A DNA stretch of 32,383 bases, from the NCBI GenBank assembly GCA_011523305.1, contig WTHB01000018.1:1-32383 (forward strand), given 5' to 3'. Below the pieces are notes generated by a model. It was not told the origin of the DNA. It worked only from the letters and a program-made list of their open reading frames with translations, and did no database searches. The position numbers and the translations under genes were made by a program. Shown in pieces: positions 18,000 through 29,235 of the stretch; position 1 is the stretch's first letter, and each line of letters opens with the position of its first letter. This stretch comes from Planctomycetaceae bacterium. Its GTDB lineage: Bacteria; Planctomycetota; Planctomycetia; Pirellulales; UBA1268.

Positions 18000-19511
18000 T
18001 CATTGCTCGATCTCGTGAAGCTGCTCTTCCATGGCAGCAAGGCGTTCTGGGTGGCTTGCGGCCAGATTTTTCACCTGCCCCAGATCGCTGCCAAGATTGA
18101 ACAGGAGTGGCGTGTCTGGAAGGGGTGTGACGCCACGGTCTCGCCGATACCAGTCTGGCTCCTGAAGGTTTCCACCCCGCCGCAAATACACCCAGTCTCC
18201 CTCGCGTAGTGCCAACTTGCCGTTGGCGGCATGGTAGACCAGGTTTTCTCGGACGGGTTTGTTGCTCTGGAGGGCTGGCAAGAGATTGACGCTGTCCTCA
18301 GCGGCCCCGACGGGGATCTCAGCCCCTGTGATGGCGGCAACAGTGGCGAAGAGGTCAGTCAGGCTGATCAATGCGTCAATCCGCCGCCCCCCTTCAATCC
18401 CCGCCTTGGGCCATGAGGCGACAAAGGGGACGCGATGCCCACCCTCAAGCAGATCACGTTTCATCCCCCGGAACGCTCCTGCAGGCCGGTGCTGATGGGT
18501 CTGAGCGAGTCTTCGGGTGAACTCTTCTGGGCCGTTGTCACTCGACACAACGATAAGGGTATTGGCGAAGGCACCGGTCTGTTTCAGCGCAGCGACCACA
18601 CGGCTGACCGCTGCGTCGGTCTGCACCACATAGTCACCGTAGAGTCCAGCTCCACTTGTTCCATGGAATTCCTTGATCGGCACAATCGGCGTGTGGGGCG
18701 ACGTTGTGCTGAACACGAGGAAAAACGGCTTCTGCCCCTTCGCCTGGCTCCTGATGTGGCTCACGACGCGGTCGGTGAGCTCTGGCATGATGGCTTCAAG
18801 ATGCCAGCCCTTCTGGCCCGGACCACTTCCATGGATGTATCCCGCCTTGAGCATGACCTCAAGTTTGCGGCCATCCATATCGACGGGCTCACAGGTGAGA
18901 CGCTCATTCTCAATGAAGGCGTACGGCGGCATGTTCGGAACATCAACGCCGAAGTAGGAATCAAAACCAGCAGCAAGCGGCCCTCCCTGAATCGGCTGAC
19001 TCCAATCAAACATCGCATTGGTCGCCTTACTCTGCCCCCCGCCCAAGGCCTCCTTCGACGGCCGCACACCATCCTTCCACGGCCAGAGGAAGCCGAGGTG
19101 CCACTTGCCGAAAAACGCCGTATCGTACCCAGCCGCACGCATCATGGTTGCCAGCGTCGGGCGGCTGGTTTCAATGACCGGTTCATCCCACGGATTGAGA
19201 CGACCCCGCTTCAACACACCACGCCACGCGTATCGGCCGGTCAGCATGGCATAGCGGCTGGGGCTACAGACCGCACAGGGAGCGTGGGCATCGACTGCGG
19301 TCACACCTTCCGCTGCAAGGGCATCAAGCCCCGGGGTTTGGATTTTGGACTCAAGATTCAGGTGCGACACGTCGCCGTACCCTAGGTCATCCGTCAGGAT
19401 GACCACGATGTTGGGGAATGCGCTCGCAGCGGACTGCTGTTCCTTCGCTTCACACGCACCCAATACGGCAAGGCAGAGCACAACACCCACAGTTGCTGGA
19501 GATCTGACCAT
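18000..19511 (-). CDS. S1-family sulfatase with lipoprotein signal (3 of 3)
   Basis: The 503-residue protein starts with a lipoprotein-type signal: a hydrophobic stretch ending LAVLGAC, so Cys20 would be lipidated and the enzyme membrane-anchored. Motifs are VILTDDLGYGDVS (Asp41, Asp42), CSPSRYAMLTGRY (Cys82, formylglycine precursor), FGKWHLG and SSDNGPEE. The GYGDVS opening and GGHRVPFVASWPK block are those of arylsulfatase-type enzymes. GTGAGGAC just before the ATG is a good ribosome binding site. It lies 54 bases downstream of the copper ATPase gene on the same strand, so read-through is possible although a shared function is not obvious. Confidence 0.92.
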   Translation of the reverse strand: MVRSPATVGVVLCLAVLGACEAKEQQSAASAFPNIVVILTDDLGYGDVSHLNLESKIQTPGLDALAAEGVTAVDAHAPCAVCSPSRYAMLTGRYAWRGVLKRGRLNPWDEPVIETSRPTLATMMRAAGYDTAFFGKWHLGFLWPWKDGVRPSKEALGGGQSKATNAMFDWSQPIQGGPLAAGFDSYFGVDVPNMPPYAFIENERLTCEPVDMDGRKLEVMLKAGYIHGSGPGQKGWHLEAIMPELTDRVVSHIRSQAKGQKPFFLVFSTTSPHTPIVPIKEFHGTSGAGLYGDYVVQTDAAVSRVVAALKQTGAFANTLIVVSSDNGPEEFTRRLAQTHQHRPAGAFRGMKRDLLEGGHRVPFVASWPKAGIEGGRRIDALISLTDLFATVAAITGAEIPVGAAEDSVNLLPALQSNKPVRENLVYHAANGKLALREGDWVYLRRGGNLQEPDWYRRDRGVTPLPDTPLLFNLGSDLGQVKNLAASHPERLAAMEEQLHEIEQ

Positions 19512-19565
19512 GCGTCCTCACCTTCTGCCTGTCTGGCTTCGTCATCCAATAGCCTGCCACTGGAT

Positions 19566-21983
19566 TCAGCAAGCAGTGGTCTTCCTCCCGGAAACCTCCG
19601 AGAGCGTTACGGAACGCAAGCGAAGCGCATTCGCGATAACCGACACGCTGCTGAAACTCATTGCCGCCGCCGCAAGCATAGGGCTGAGCAGCACCCCGAG
19701 AAACGGGTAGAGCAGTCCAGCGGCAACCGGCACACCGAGGGCGTTGTAAATAAACGCAAAAAAGAGGTTTTGCCGAATGTTCCTCATCGTCTTTCGGCTG
19801 AGCTGATACGCCGCCGCAACCCCGCGAAGATCACCACTCACCAGCGTGACACCCGCCGACTCAATGGCCACGCCTGTTCCCGTTCCCATCGCGATTCCCA
19901 CATCCGCCTCAGCCAAGGCGGGGGCGTCGTTGATCCCATCGCCAGCCATCGCAACCACGTGCCCGTCGTTTTTGAGTCGCTTCACGAACTCGTGCTTGGC
20001 TTCTGGCGACACGCCGGCATGGAATTCATCGATCCCGACTTTCTCCGCCACCGCCCGGGCAGTTGGCTCGGCATCGCCGGACAGCATCACGACACGCACC
20101 CCGAGTGCTTGCAGTGAACGCAGGGCCGCGGGTGTGCTCGGCTTGACCGGATCGGTGATTGCCATGATGGCCGCCAGCGTGCGATCAATGGCGACGAAAA
20201 TCACTGTTGCCGCGTCAGCTTGATACTGCCCTGCTTCAGCACGTCCTGCAGCGACCCCGGCCACAGCGTGTTCCGCCAGAAGATCGGCACTTCCAACCAG
20301 AATTTGATGGCCTTCCACCGTCGCCTTGACCCCACCTCCAGTGATGCTGCCGAAGTGGGAAGCCTCGGCAACCTCATGGCTACCAACTCGGGCCCGCTGC
20401 ACGATGGCCTGTGCCAGCGGATGCTCACTGAGGACCTCCACGGATGCTACCAACGGGAGCAGCTCCGCCTCGCTCCATTCACCAAATGTCTTGACGGCGG
20501 TGACTTCCGGACGCCCCTGGGTCAGCGTGCCGGTCTTGTCAACCACCACCTCGTCGATTCTTTCCATGACCTCAAGGACTTCGGCATTCCTAATCAACAC
20601 CCCATCTCTTGCGCCCCGTCCGACCCCGACCATCACCGACATCGGTGTCGCGAGCCCCAACGCGCACGGGCAGGCGATAATGAGTACGGCGACAGCTGCA
20701 ACGAAGGCGTAGGCAAGCCGGGGCTCGGGCCCAACCAACGCCCAGCCGGCAAAGGCCAAGAGCGAGCAGACGAGCACCGCCGGCACAAAATACATCGCCA
20801 CAGCATCGACCAGTTTTTGGATCGGAGCACGACTCCGCTGTGCGTCTGCGACCATCTGCACGATCCGATGCAGCACCGTGTCAGCGCCGACGCCAACCGC
20901 CTGGACAACCAATGAACCGCTCTGATTGAGCGTTCCCCCGGTCACCTGATCCCCCTCCCGTTTTTCGACTGGCATCGGCTCACCGGTCAGCATCGATTCA
21001 TCGACAGTGCTGCCTCCACTTGCCACCACGCCATCGACGGGAATTCTCTCACCAGGGCGCACCCGTAGCTGATCGCCCTTCTGCACAACGCTGAGGGCCA
21101 CTTCTTCGTCACCATCAGTGGTGACTCGGCGGGCAGTCTCGGGAGCGAGTTGCATGAGTTCCCGAATCGCACCACCGGTCTGTTCCCGGGCGCGAAGCTC
21201 AAGCACCTGGCCCAGGAGCACCAGCGAGATGATCACAGCCGAGGCCTCGAAGTAGAGCGGCGGCTTTCCGTCACCAAAGAACGCTTCTGGGACCAGCCCC
21301 GGAGCAAGAATCACCACAACACTAAACAAAAACGCCGCCAGTGTTCCCACCGTGATCAGTGAAAACATATTGAGATGCCGTGAGCGAAACGACTTACCAC
21401 CCCGGACGAGCAGCGGCCAGCCACACCAGAACACCACGGGTGTAGCGAACGCACACTGAAGCCAGCCAACCGCGGAAGCAGACACGCTGTCCGGAAGGGT
21501 CAAGCCAACCATCGGCCCCATTGAGAGCGCCAGAAGCGGCACTGACAAAGCAGTGCCGACCCAAAACCGCAACTGCATCTCGTCGTACTGCTGCTTCCCA
21601 CTCGCATCAGACAGCTCAACTAGTTTTGGTTCCAGGTCCATGCCACAGATGGGACAGTCCCCGGGGCCGATCTGCTCGATCTCGGGATGCATCGGGCAGG
21701 TGTAGACCGCGGTGGGATCAGCAGGCGGCTGCGCCCCCTCTGCTGTTGGGGCTTTCCCATGCGAGCAGCAGCCGTGGGGTGCCACATCAAGCGTGTCCGA
21801 CGCCACCCCGGACGCTGCCTGCCCGGACCTTGCCAGAAACGATTGAGGGTTTTCCTTGAACCTGCTCCGGCAGCCTTCGCTACAGAAAAAGTAAGCCTTC
21901 CCCTCAAACTCGTGCGAGGGTGCGTCTTCCGCTGAGACGGTCATTCCACAGACAGGGTCTATTGCTGAACGTGGAGTCATCAT
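19566..21983 (-). CDS. copA: Cu(I)-type P1B ATPase with YHS and heavy-metal-binding N-terminal domains
   Basis: The 805-residue copper exporter is read as follows. Residues about 8-47 form a YHS domain (DPVCGMTV...[12 protein letters not shown]). A His/Cys-rich linker (PHGCCSHGK) follows, then a heavy-metal-binding domain at about 94-120 ([11 protein letters not shown]...[10 protein letters not shown]). The ATPase core has [10 protein letters not shown], the membrane metal site CPC near residue 438 ([13 protein letters not shown]), the phosphorylated Asp in DKTGTLT near 482, HPLAQAI and GDGINDAP. The last helices contain YNALGVP and MSFSSVSV, the marks of Cu(I)-transporting members. No classical HMA domain is present. 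It should pump Cu(I), or Ag(I), out of the cytoplasm using ATP. The ATG at 21983 follows GAGGG; no copper regulator or chaperone gene is adjacent. Confidence 0.93.
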   Translation of the reverse strand: MMTPRSAIDPVCGMTVSAEDAPSHEFEGKAYFFCSEGCRSRFKENPQSFLARSGQAASGVASDTLDVAPHGCCSHGKAPTAEGAQPPADPTAVYTCPMHPEIEQIGPGDCPICGMDLEPKLVELSDASGKQQYDEMQLRFWVGTALSVPLLALSMGPMVGLTLPDSVSASAVGWLQCAFATPVVFWCGWPLLVRGGKSFRSRHLNMFSLITVGTLAAFLFSVVVILAPGLVPEAFFGDGKPPLYFEASAVIISLVLLGQVLELRAREQTGGAIRELMQLAPETARRVTTDGDEEVALSVVQKGDQLRVRPGERIPVDGVVASGGSTVDESMLTGEPMPVEKREGDQVTGGTLNQSGSLVVQAVGVGADTVLHRIVQMVADAQRSRAPIQKLVDAVAMYFVPAVLVCSLLAFAGWALVGPEPRLAYAFVAAVAVLIIACPCALGLATPMSVMVGVGRGARDGVLIRNAEVLEVMERIDEVVVDKTGTLTQGRPEVTAVKTFGEWSEAELLPLVASVEVLSEHPLAQAIVQRARVGSHEVAEASHFGSITGGGVKATVEGHQILVGSADLLAEHAVAGVAAGRAEAGQYQADAATVIFVAIDRTLAAIMAITDPVKPSTPAALRSLQALGVRVVMLSGDAEPTARAVAEKVGIDEFHAGVSPEAKHEFVKRLKNDGHVVAMAGDGINDAPALAEADVGIAMGTGTGVAIESAGVTLVSGDLRGVAAAYQLSRKTMRNIRQNLFFAFIYNALGVPVAAGLLYPFLGVLLSPMLAAAAMSFSSVSVIANALRLRSVTLSEVSGRKTTAC

Positions 21984-22005
21984 GATGAGAGCCCTCGAAG
22001 ACACC

Positions 22006-22021
22006 CCCGCTGCACAGCGGG
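22006..22021 (-). promoter_or_regulatory. Short hairpin in the copper ATPase leader
   Basis: CCCGCT and AGCGGG flank a four-base loop, 23-38 bases upstream of the ATPase ATG. It could be a small operator or leader hairpin. I see no recognisable CueR or CsoR site. Confidence 0.25.
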
Positions 22022-22204
22022 CACCTTGCATGTGGCCGGGAAAACGCGAGAAGCCTTCACCACGTGGGCAACAACCCGCCTACCGCGCAAGCCCCGCCCG
22101 AACACGTTGACTCATGGCGGCAGGGAGCGTCAGACTCCTTCCCAGCCGGCCTCAGCAGATGCAAGAATCCTGCGATGCCCTCTCCTCCGACAAAACCCCA
22201 AAAC

Positions 22205-22290
22205 GGACGGGGTGGGATTCGAACCCACGAGCCGCTTTCACGACTGCCGGTTTTCAAGACCGGTGCATTCGACCACTCTGCCACCCGTCC
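22205..22290 (-). tRNA. trnS: tRNA-Ser (anticodon UGA)
   Basis: On the minus strand an 86-base cloverleaf can be drawn: acceptor GGACGGG paired with CCCGTCC, discriminator G as expected for serine, and an anticodon stem CCGGT/ACCGG around CTTGAAA with anticodon TGA. A long type-II variable arm, and a T arm GTGGG-TTCGAAT-CCCAC, complete it. The long variable arm is diagnostic of Ser, Leu or Tyr tRNAs, and UGA reads UCA/UCG serine codons. No CCA is encoded. It lies between the copper ATPase and a small basic protein gene. Confidence 0.97.
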
Positions 22291-22306
22291 CGGTGACGGC
22301 CGCGGG

Positions 22307-22335
22307 CAGATACCCACCAGCCGATGGCTCGGCAA
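22307..22335 (-). promoter_or_regulatory. Candidate promoter of tRNA-Ser
   Basis: On the minus strand TTGCCG, 17 bases, then TATCTG form a plausible housekeeping -35/-10 pair. The -10 ends 16 bases upstream of the tRNA 5' end. Confidence 0.4.
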
Positions 22336-22462
22336 AGTTTACTCTGCTCACCCCCAGCCCCCCAAGGGGCTCGGACCCTTTCTTCCGAGGTGGGCTTTGA
22401 CGCAACCGAACCGCTCAACTACATTACGCCATTCCCCGAATACCGAAGATCAGGAGTCAACC

Positions 22463-22657
22463 ATGGGTGGCATCAGCAACCGGATGAAGGAAATCAAGCG
22501 GCGGCGGCATCGCCGTCAGCAGGTCACCAAGTTCCAGGCCCGTATTCCCAAGGCAACGGCGAGTGAAAAGCAGGTCATCGCGGAAAAGATCCGCAAGCTG
22601 ACCCCTGGCTGCGAGGATCTGATCATTCGTCTGGGCCTTGAAGACGGCAAGGCCTGA
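22463..22657 (+). CDS. Small basic protein, DUF6800-like
   Basis: The 64-residue protein begins MGGISNRMKEIKRRRHRRQQ and ends with KIRKLTPGCEDLIIRLGLEDGKA. A highly basic N-terminal helix and a short conserved C-terminal part match what I recall of the DUF6800 family, largely known from planctomycetes and without known function. The ATG has CAGGAG seven bases upstream. The frame is open much further upstream, across the tRNA, but that part is not coding. The basic helix suggests nucleic acid or ribosome binding, which is only an inference. Confidence 0.65.
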   Translation: MGGISNRMKEIKRRRHRRQQVTKFQARIPKATASEKQVIAEKIRKLTPGCEDLIIRLGLEDGKA

Positions 22658-22832
22658 GCCGTCGCCCGCCGGCTGCCCAAACGCCCACCTACGCCGTCGC
22701 GGTCCGCCCGAACTGACACCGCAGCGTTTCGCCAACTGAGACCGTGCGCCTTCGGCAGGCCTCACCCCTCTCGCCTGTGATCGCCCGCGACGAAGTCTTC
22801 ACCACGGCGGCGCCAAGCCAACCTGTCTCTCG

Positions 22833-25487
<2,655 letters not shown>

Positions 25488-25588
25488 GATTGAACCCCTT
25501 TCCCCGAGCAGGCATGCACCGGCTGGACCGAGCAGACCCTCCCCACAGAACCATCGTTCCCCGCCTCAAACCGCGTACCTGAGCCACC

Positions 25589-25619
25589 CGTTGGGGAGCC
25601 CACGGGGGGCTCCCCAACG
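25589..25619 (-). terminator. Strong hairpin between dnaK and clpB
   Basis: A perfect 13-bp stem (CGTTGGGGAGCCC with GGGCTCCCCAACG) closes a five-base loop, 8 bases after the dnaK stop. AGCC and GGCT outside it can lengthen the stem past a bulge. No U-run follows on the minus strand, so it is not a standard intrinsic terminator. It could lower read-through into clpB, protect the dnaK mRNA 3' end, or mark a processing site. Confidence 0.6.
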
Positions 25620-25626
25620 CGGCTGA

Positions 25627-27552
25627 CTACTCGTCGTCCTGTTTGACTTCAAACTCGGCGTCGATCGTGTCGTCGGCTGCCGCAGTTGCTCCGGCTGGCT
25701 CGCCACCGGCGGCCTCACCGTCCGCTGACCCCGCCTGCGCCTGGGCCTCGTAGAGCACCTTTGAGAGAGCGTGCGATGCCTGCTCAAGCGCATCGTGGGC
25801 AGACTGAATCGCATCGGCATCCTCACCCTTGGCCGCTTCACGGGCCTTGGCGATCGCTGCCTCAAGCGGTGCCTTATCGGCCGCCGAGAGCTTCTCATCA
25901 TTTTCCTTGATCAGCTTTTCGGTCTGGAAGCAGAGGGCCTCGGATCGATTCCGCACCTCTGCCAGCCGCTGCTTCTGCTTGTCTTCTTCGGCGTGCACTT
26001 CGGCATCCTTCCGCATCCGCTCGATCTCTTCCTCATTGAGACCGCTCGACTGCTCTATCTTCACCGACTGCTCTTTGTTGGTGCCGAGATCCTTTGCACT
26101 GACCGCCAAAATGCCGTTGGCATCAATGTCGAACTTCACCTCGATCTGTGGTGTTCCCCGCGGCGCTGGCGGAATGCCTTCCAGGTTGAATTGGCCGAGC
26201 AGGCGATTGTCCTTCGCCATCGACCGCTCACCCTGAAAAACACTCACCGTGACCGCAGTCTGATTGTCGGCGGCTGTACTGAAGACCTGCTTTCTCTCGG
26301 CCGGAACCGTCGTGTTCCGCTCAACCAACTTGGTGAACAGCCCGCCTTCGGTCTCAATCCCGAGCGACAGCGGCGTCACATCGAGCAGCAGCACGTCCTG
26401 CACGTCGCCAGCCAACACGCCACCCTGGATGGCGGCACCCAGCGCGACAACCTCATCGGGGTTCACACCCTTGTGCGGCTCCTTGCCAAAGATCTTCTTG
26501 ACAAGTTCGTTGACCTTGGGGATGCGGGTCGATCCACCAACCAGCACCACTTCGTCAATCTCTTTAGGGCTGAGCTTGGCGTCCTTGAGGGCCTGCTCCA
26601 CCGGACCCCGGCACCGCTCGACCAGCCCGTCGCACATCTCTTCAAATTGCGATCGGCTGATCGTCAACTGAAGATGCTTTGGGCCTGACGCATCGGCGGT
26701 GATGAACGGCAGGTTGATGTCACTGCTCTGCGCTGAACTGAGTTCCTTCTTGGCCTTCTCGCAAGCTTCCTGCAACCGCTGCAATGCCATCGTGTCCTGA
26801 CGCAGGTCGATCCCCTGCTCGCTTTTGAACTGGTCGGCCACGAAGTTGATCAACGTCTGATCAAAGTCGTCGCCGCCCAGATGGGTGTCGCCATTGGTGC
26901 TGATCACCCGGAAGACACCGTCGGCAACTTCCAACACCGACACGTCAAAGGTGCCACCACCAAGGTCAAAGACCACGATCTTTTCCTGATTTTTGCTCTC
27001 CAGTCCATAGGCCAGTGCCGCGGCCGTCGGCTCATTGATGATCCGCATCACTTCAAGACCGGAAATCTGGCCAGCATCCTTCGTTGCCTGCCGCTGGGCA
27101 TCGTTGAAGTAGGCCGGCACGGTGATGACCGCCTTGTTGACCGTGTGCCCCAGGTAACTCTCGGCCGACTCCTTCAGGGACCGCAGCACCTTGGCGGAGA
27201 TCTCCGGCGGTGTGAACTCCTTGTCGCCAGCTTTGACCTTGACGTAGTCCTCAGGGCCGCCCACGACCTCGTAGGGCACAATCTTTTCTTCGCTGGCGAC
27301 CTCATTGTGCCGCCGCCCCATGAAGCGTTTGATTGAGTAGACCGTTCGCTTGGGATTGGTCACGGCCTGGCGGCGGGCGATGTCACCAACGAGTGTTTCG
27401 CCTTTGTCGTTAAAGGCAACCACACTGGGGGTGAGGCGATTGCCCTCTTTGTTGGCAATGACTTTTGGTTCCTTCCCCTCCATCACTGCGACGACAGAGT
27501 TCGTGGTGCCGAGGTCGATGCCAATGATCTTTTCGCCCTGCTTGGTTGCCAT
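25627..27552 (-). CDS. dnaK: Chaperone DnaK (Hsp70)
   Basis: The 641-residue protein has the actin-like ATPase domain, with [42 protein letters not shown] and [12 protein letters not shown]. The hydrophobic interdomain linker [16 protein letters not shown] follows, then the substrate-binding beta domain and helical lid. The C-terminus is Gly/Ala-rich and ends [12 protein letters not shown], like the acidic DAEFEEV tail of typical DnaK. It binds exposed hydrophobic segments of unfolded proteins, driven by ATP with DnaJ and GrpE, neither of which is encoded nearby. The ATG at 27552 was chosen because GAGAGAGGAAG lies before it; the frame's upstream 33 codons look non-coding. A sigma-54 promoter is found about 160 bases upstream, and clpB lies downstream. 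Confidence 0.98.
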   Translation of the reverse strand: MATKQGEKIIGIDLGTTNSVVAVMEGKEPKVIANKEGNRLTPSVVAFNDKGETLVGDIARRQAVTNPKRTVYSIKRFMGRRHNEVASEEKIVPYEVVGGPEDYVKVKAGDKEFTPPEISAKVLRSLKESAESYLGHTVNKAVITVPAYFNDAQRQATKDAGQISGLEVMRIINEPTAAALAYGLESKNQEKIVVFDLGGGTFDVSVLEVADGVFRVISTNGDTHLGGDDFDQTLINFVADQFKSEQGIDLRQDTMALQRLQEACEKAKKELSSAQSSDINLPFITADASGPKHLQLTISRSQFEEMCDGLVERCRGPVEQALKDAKLSPKEIDEVVLVGGSTRIPKVNELVKKIFGKEPHKGVNPDEVVALGAAIQGGVLAGDVQDVLLLDVTPLSLGIETEGGLFTKLVERNTTVPAERKQVFSTAADNQTAVTVSVFQGERSMAKDNRLLGQFNLEGIPPAPRGTPQIEVKFDIDANGILAVSAKDLGTNKEQSVKIEQSSGLNEEEIERMRKDAEVHAEEDKQKQRLAEVRNRSEALCFQTEKLIKENDEKLSAADKAPLEAAIAKAREAAKGEDADAIQSAHDALEQASHALSKVLYEAQAQAGSADGEAAGGEPAGATAAADDTIDAEFEVKQDDE

Positions 27553-27976
27553 AGTGTTTTCTTCCTCTCTCGCGATGCGCTGCCTGTCAAAACGATGTCT
27601 GTAGTGGTGCCGTGAACCGGCCGACGCCCCCTGTCCCTGCCGACCGCCCATCGCTGGACCAGTCGCACCGTGAGGGATCGGAATTGTCGAGCCACTCCGA
27701 CGACGAAGAAATATTGCAAAGACCGTGCCAACACTGGTCGAAGCCTGGTTTTCAGGGGCTTAAACTCGCAAAAATGGTGATTGGGCCGTATTTACGCCGC
27801 TGATCCAGAGGGTAAAGTGGTCCGCGGCCCTGCGCGAAAGCAACGCCTCCTATTTGCCGGCTGCCATTTTGACGGGCCTGAGGTCACCCAGCCCAACTGG
27901 ATGAAATACCGCCGGAACGCGACCGTGGTGGCCTCCTTCCCTCTAGCCTCCCTCCTCTGACCGCCTTCAAACGCCC
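27553..27976. other. Intergenic region between dnaK and pheA
   Basis: This 424-base divergent region holds the sigma-54 promoter for dnaK, a probable 150-base dnaK leader and the unidentified pheA promoter. An imperfect inverted repeat (27741-27761) and a near-palindrome GGTCCGCGGCCC (27819-27830) are also present. I see no CIRCE element and no convincing small gene. A TTGACA at the dnaK-proximal end lacks a -10. Confidence 0.6.
27714..27731 (-). promoter_or_regulatory. Sigma-54 (-24/-12) promoter upstream of dnaK
   Basis: On the minus strand the sequence reads TTGGCACGGTCTTTGCAA. It matches the sigma-54 consensus YTGGCACG-N4-TTGCW at every position, with the invariant GG and GC exactly ten bases apart. 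Transcription would start near 27704, giving a leader of about 150 bases before the dnaK ATG at 27552. Such promoters need RpoN and an ATP-driven enhancer-binding protein; neither gene is in the window. Confidence 0.75.
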
Positions 27977-29095
27977 ATGGCTCAATCGCCCCCGCCTCGT
28001 CGGAAAAAAGCCGCCGCCAAGCGACCAGGTCTGGCGACCCTCCGCAGTCGGATCGACAAGATCGACCGCGAACTGGTCGGCCTGATGAACCAGCGGGCCG
28101 AGGTTGCCCGCGACATCGGCCACCTCAAGGCAGCCAGTGGCGAACTGACCTATGACCCATCCCGAGAAGAACTGGTCTTGGACCGGGTTGCCGGCGCGAA
28201 CAAGGGGCCGCTTGCCGACGACAGCCTGAAGGCCATCTTCCGGGAATTGATTTCGGGGTCGCGGGCGATTGAACAGCACCTCCGCGTCGCCCACCTTGGG
28301 CCCGCCTGGACCTACAGTCACCTTGCTGCGCTACACCGCTTTGGCAGTGCGGTTGAGTTCGTACCGGTCTCGAGCATTTCCGCAGCCTTCGAGGAAGTCT
28401 TGGCCGGGCATTCACACTACGGCGTGGTGCCGCTGGAAAACTCCACCGACGGTCGCATCGCCGACACGCTCGACAATCTCTCCCGGATGCCGGTCAAGAT
28501 CTGTGCCGAGGTGCCCCTGCGGATTCATCACAACCTGCTGGCCGCCTGCGAACGGCACGACGTCCGCGAGGTCTACAGCCGCCCCCAGGCGCTCTCGCAG
28601 TGCCGCAACTGGCTGGCCCGGCACCTGCCCAATGCCACGCTTGTCGAAGTGACCAGCACCAGTGCTGCCGCCGAAACCGCCGCCCGCACCCCCCACGCGG
28701 CCGCCATTGCCAGCCGCCAGGCAGGCGTGCATCACGGCCTCTCCGTGCTGGCGGAGAACATTGAAGACATCGCCGGAAACACCACCCGGTTCGCCGTTAT
28801 TGGGCACGCCGATGCCAAACGCACCGGCAAGGACAAGACCGCCCTGATGTTCGAGATTGAACACCGCCCCGGTGGTCTGGCCGATGCCCTCTCCATCCCG
28901 AAGCGGCAGAAGCTCAATCTGACCTGGATTGAGTCGTTTCCACTGGCCGGTGAAAAACGTGGCTACATCTTTTTCGTGGAACTCGAAGGCCATCGTGACG
29001 ACCTGCGGGTCAGGCGGGCGATTGCGTCGCTCGAAAAGCGGTGCACCCGGGTCGCGATTCTCGGCAGCTATGCTGCGGCCAGCCTCGTAGGATGA
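27977..29095 (+). CDS. pheA: Bifunctional chorismate mutase / prephenate dehydratase
   Basis: The 372-residue protein catalyses chorismate to prephenate and prephenate to phenylpyruvate, the committed steps to phenylalanine. An AroQ-type chorismate mutase domain (about 18-100: LRSRIDKIDRELVGLMNQRAEVARDIGHLK) is followed by the dehydratase domain (about 103-280), with LGPAWTYSHLAA, VVPLENSTDGRIADTLD and the catalytic TRF in GNTTRFAVIG (270-272). A C-terminal ACT domain follows. In the ACT domain the usual GALV and ESRP phenylalanine-binding motifs read GGLA and ESFP, so feedback control may differ. The N-terminus is Lys/Arg/Pro-rich. It opens the plus-strand housekeeping series and is divergent from dnaK. 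Confidence 0.95.
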   Translation: MAQSPPPRRKKAAAKRPGLATLRSRIDKIDRELVGLMNQRAEVARDIGHLKAASGELTYDPSREELVLDRVAGANKGPLADDSLKAIFRELISGSRAIEQHLRVAHLGPAWTYSHLAALHRFGSAVEFVPVSSISAAFEEVLAGHSHYGVVPLENSTDGRIADTLDNLSRMPVKICAEVPLRIHHNLLAACERHDVREVYSRPQALSQCRNWLARHLPNATLVEVTSTSAAAETAARTPHAAAIASRQAGVHHGLSVLAENIEDIAGNTTRFAVIGHADAKRTGKDKTALMFEIEHRPGGLADALSIPKRQKLNLTWIESFPLAGEKRGYIFFVELEGHRDDLRVRRAIASLEKRCTRVAILGSYAAASLVG

Positions 29096-29235
29096 TACAA
29101 CCGTCCGCCGACACGTCGGTCGCGCAAGTGCCGTCGCCCCACTCACTTCGTCCCCACTCACATCGTCTTCTGCCGAACCGCTGACCACTGGTCGGCATCC
29201 CCTCCCCTCTGCCCCTCAGAAAAAAGGACCCTCAC

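Noticed and set aside
18435-19385. 316-codon plus-strand open frame inside sulfatase 3
   Set aside because: It is antisense to a protein with full sulfatase motifs and shows no domain features of its own.
27553-27600. TTGACA on the minus strand just upstream of dnaK as a housekeeping -35
   Set aside because: No -10-like hexamer lies 16-18 bases downstream; the sequence there is the purine-rich ribosome binding site.
27553-27976. CIRCE (HrcA) element expected near dnaK
   Set aside because: No TTAGCACTC-N9-GAGTGCTAA or close variant is present in this region on either strand.
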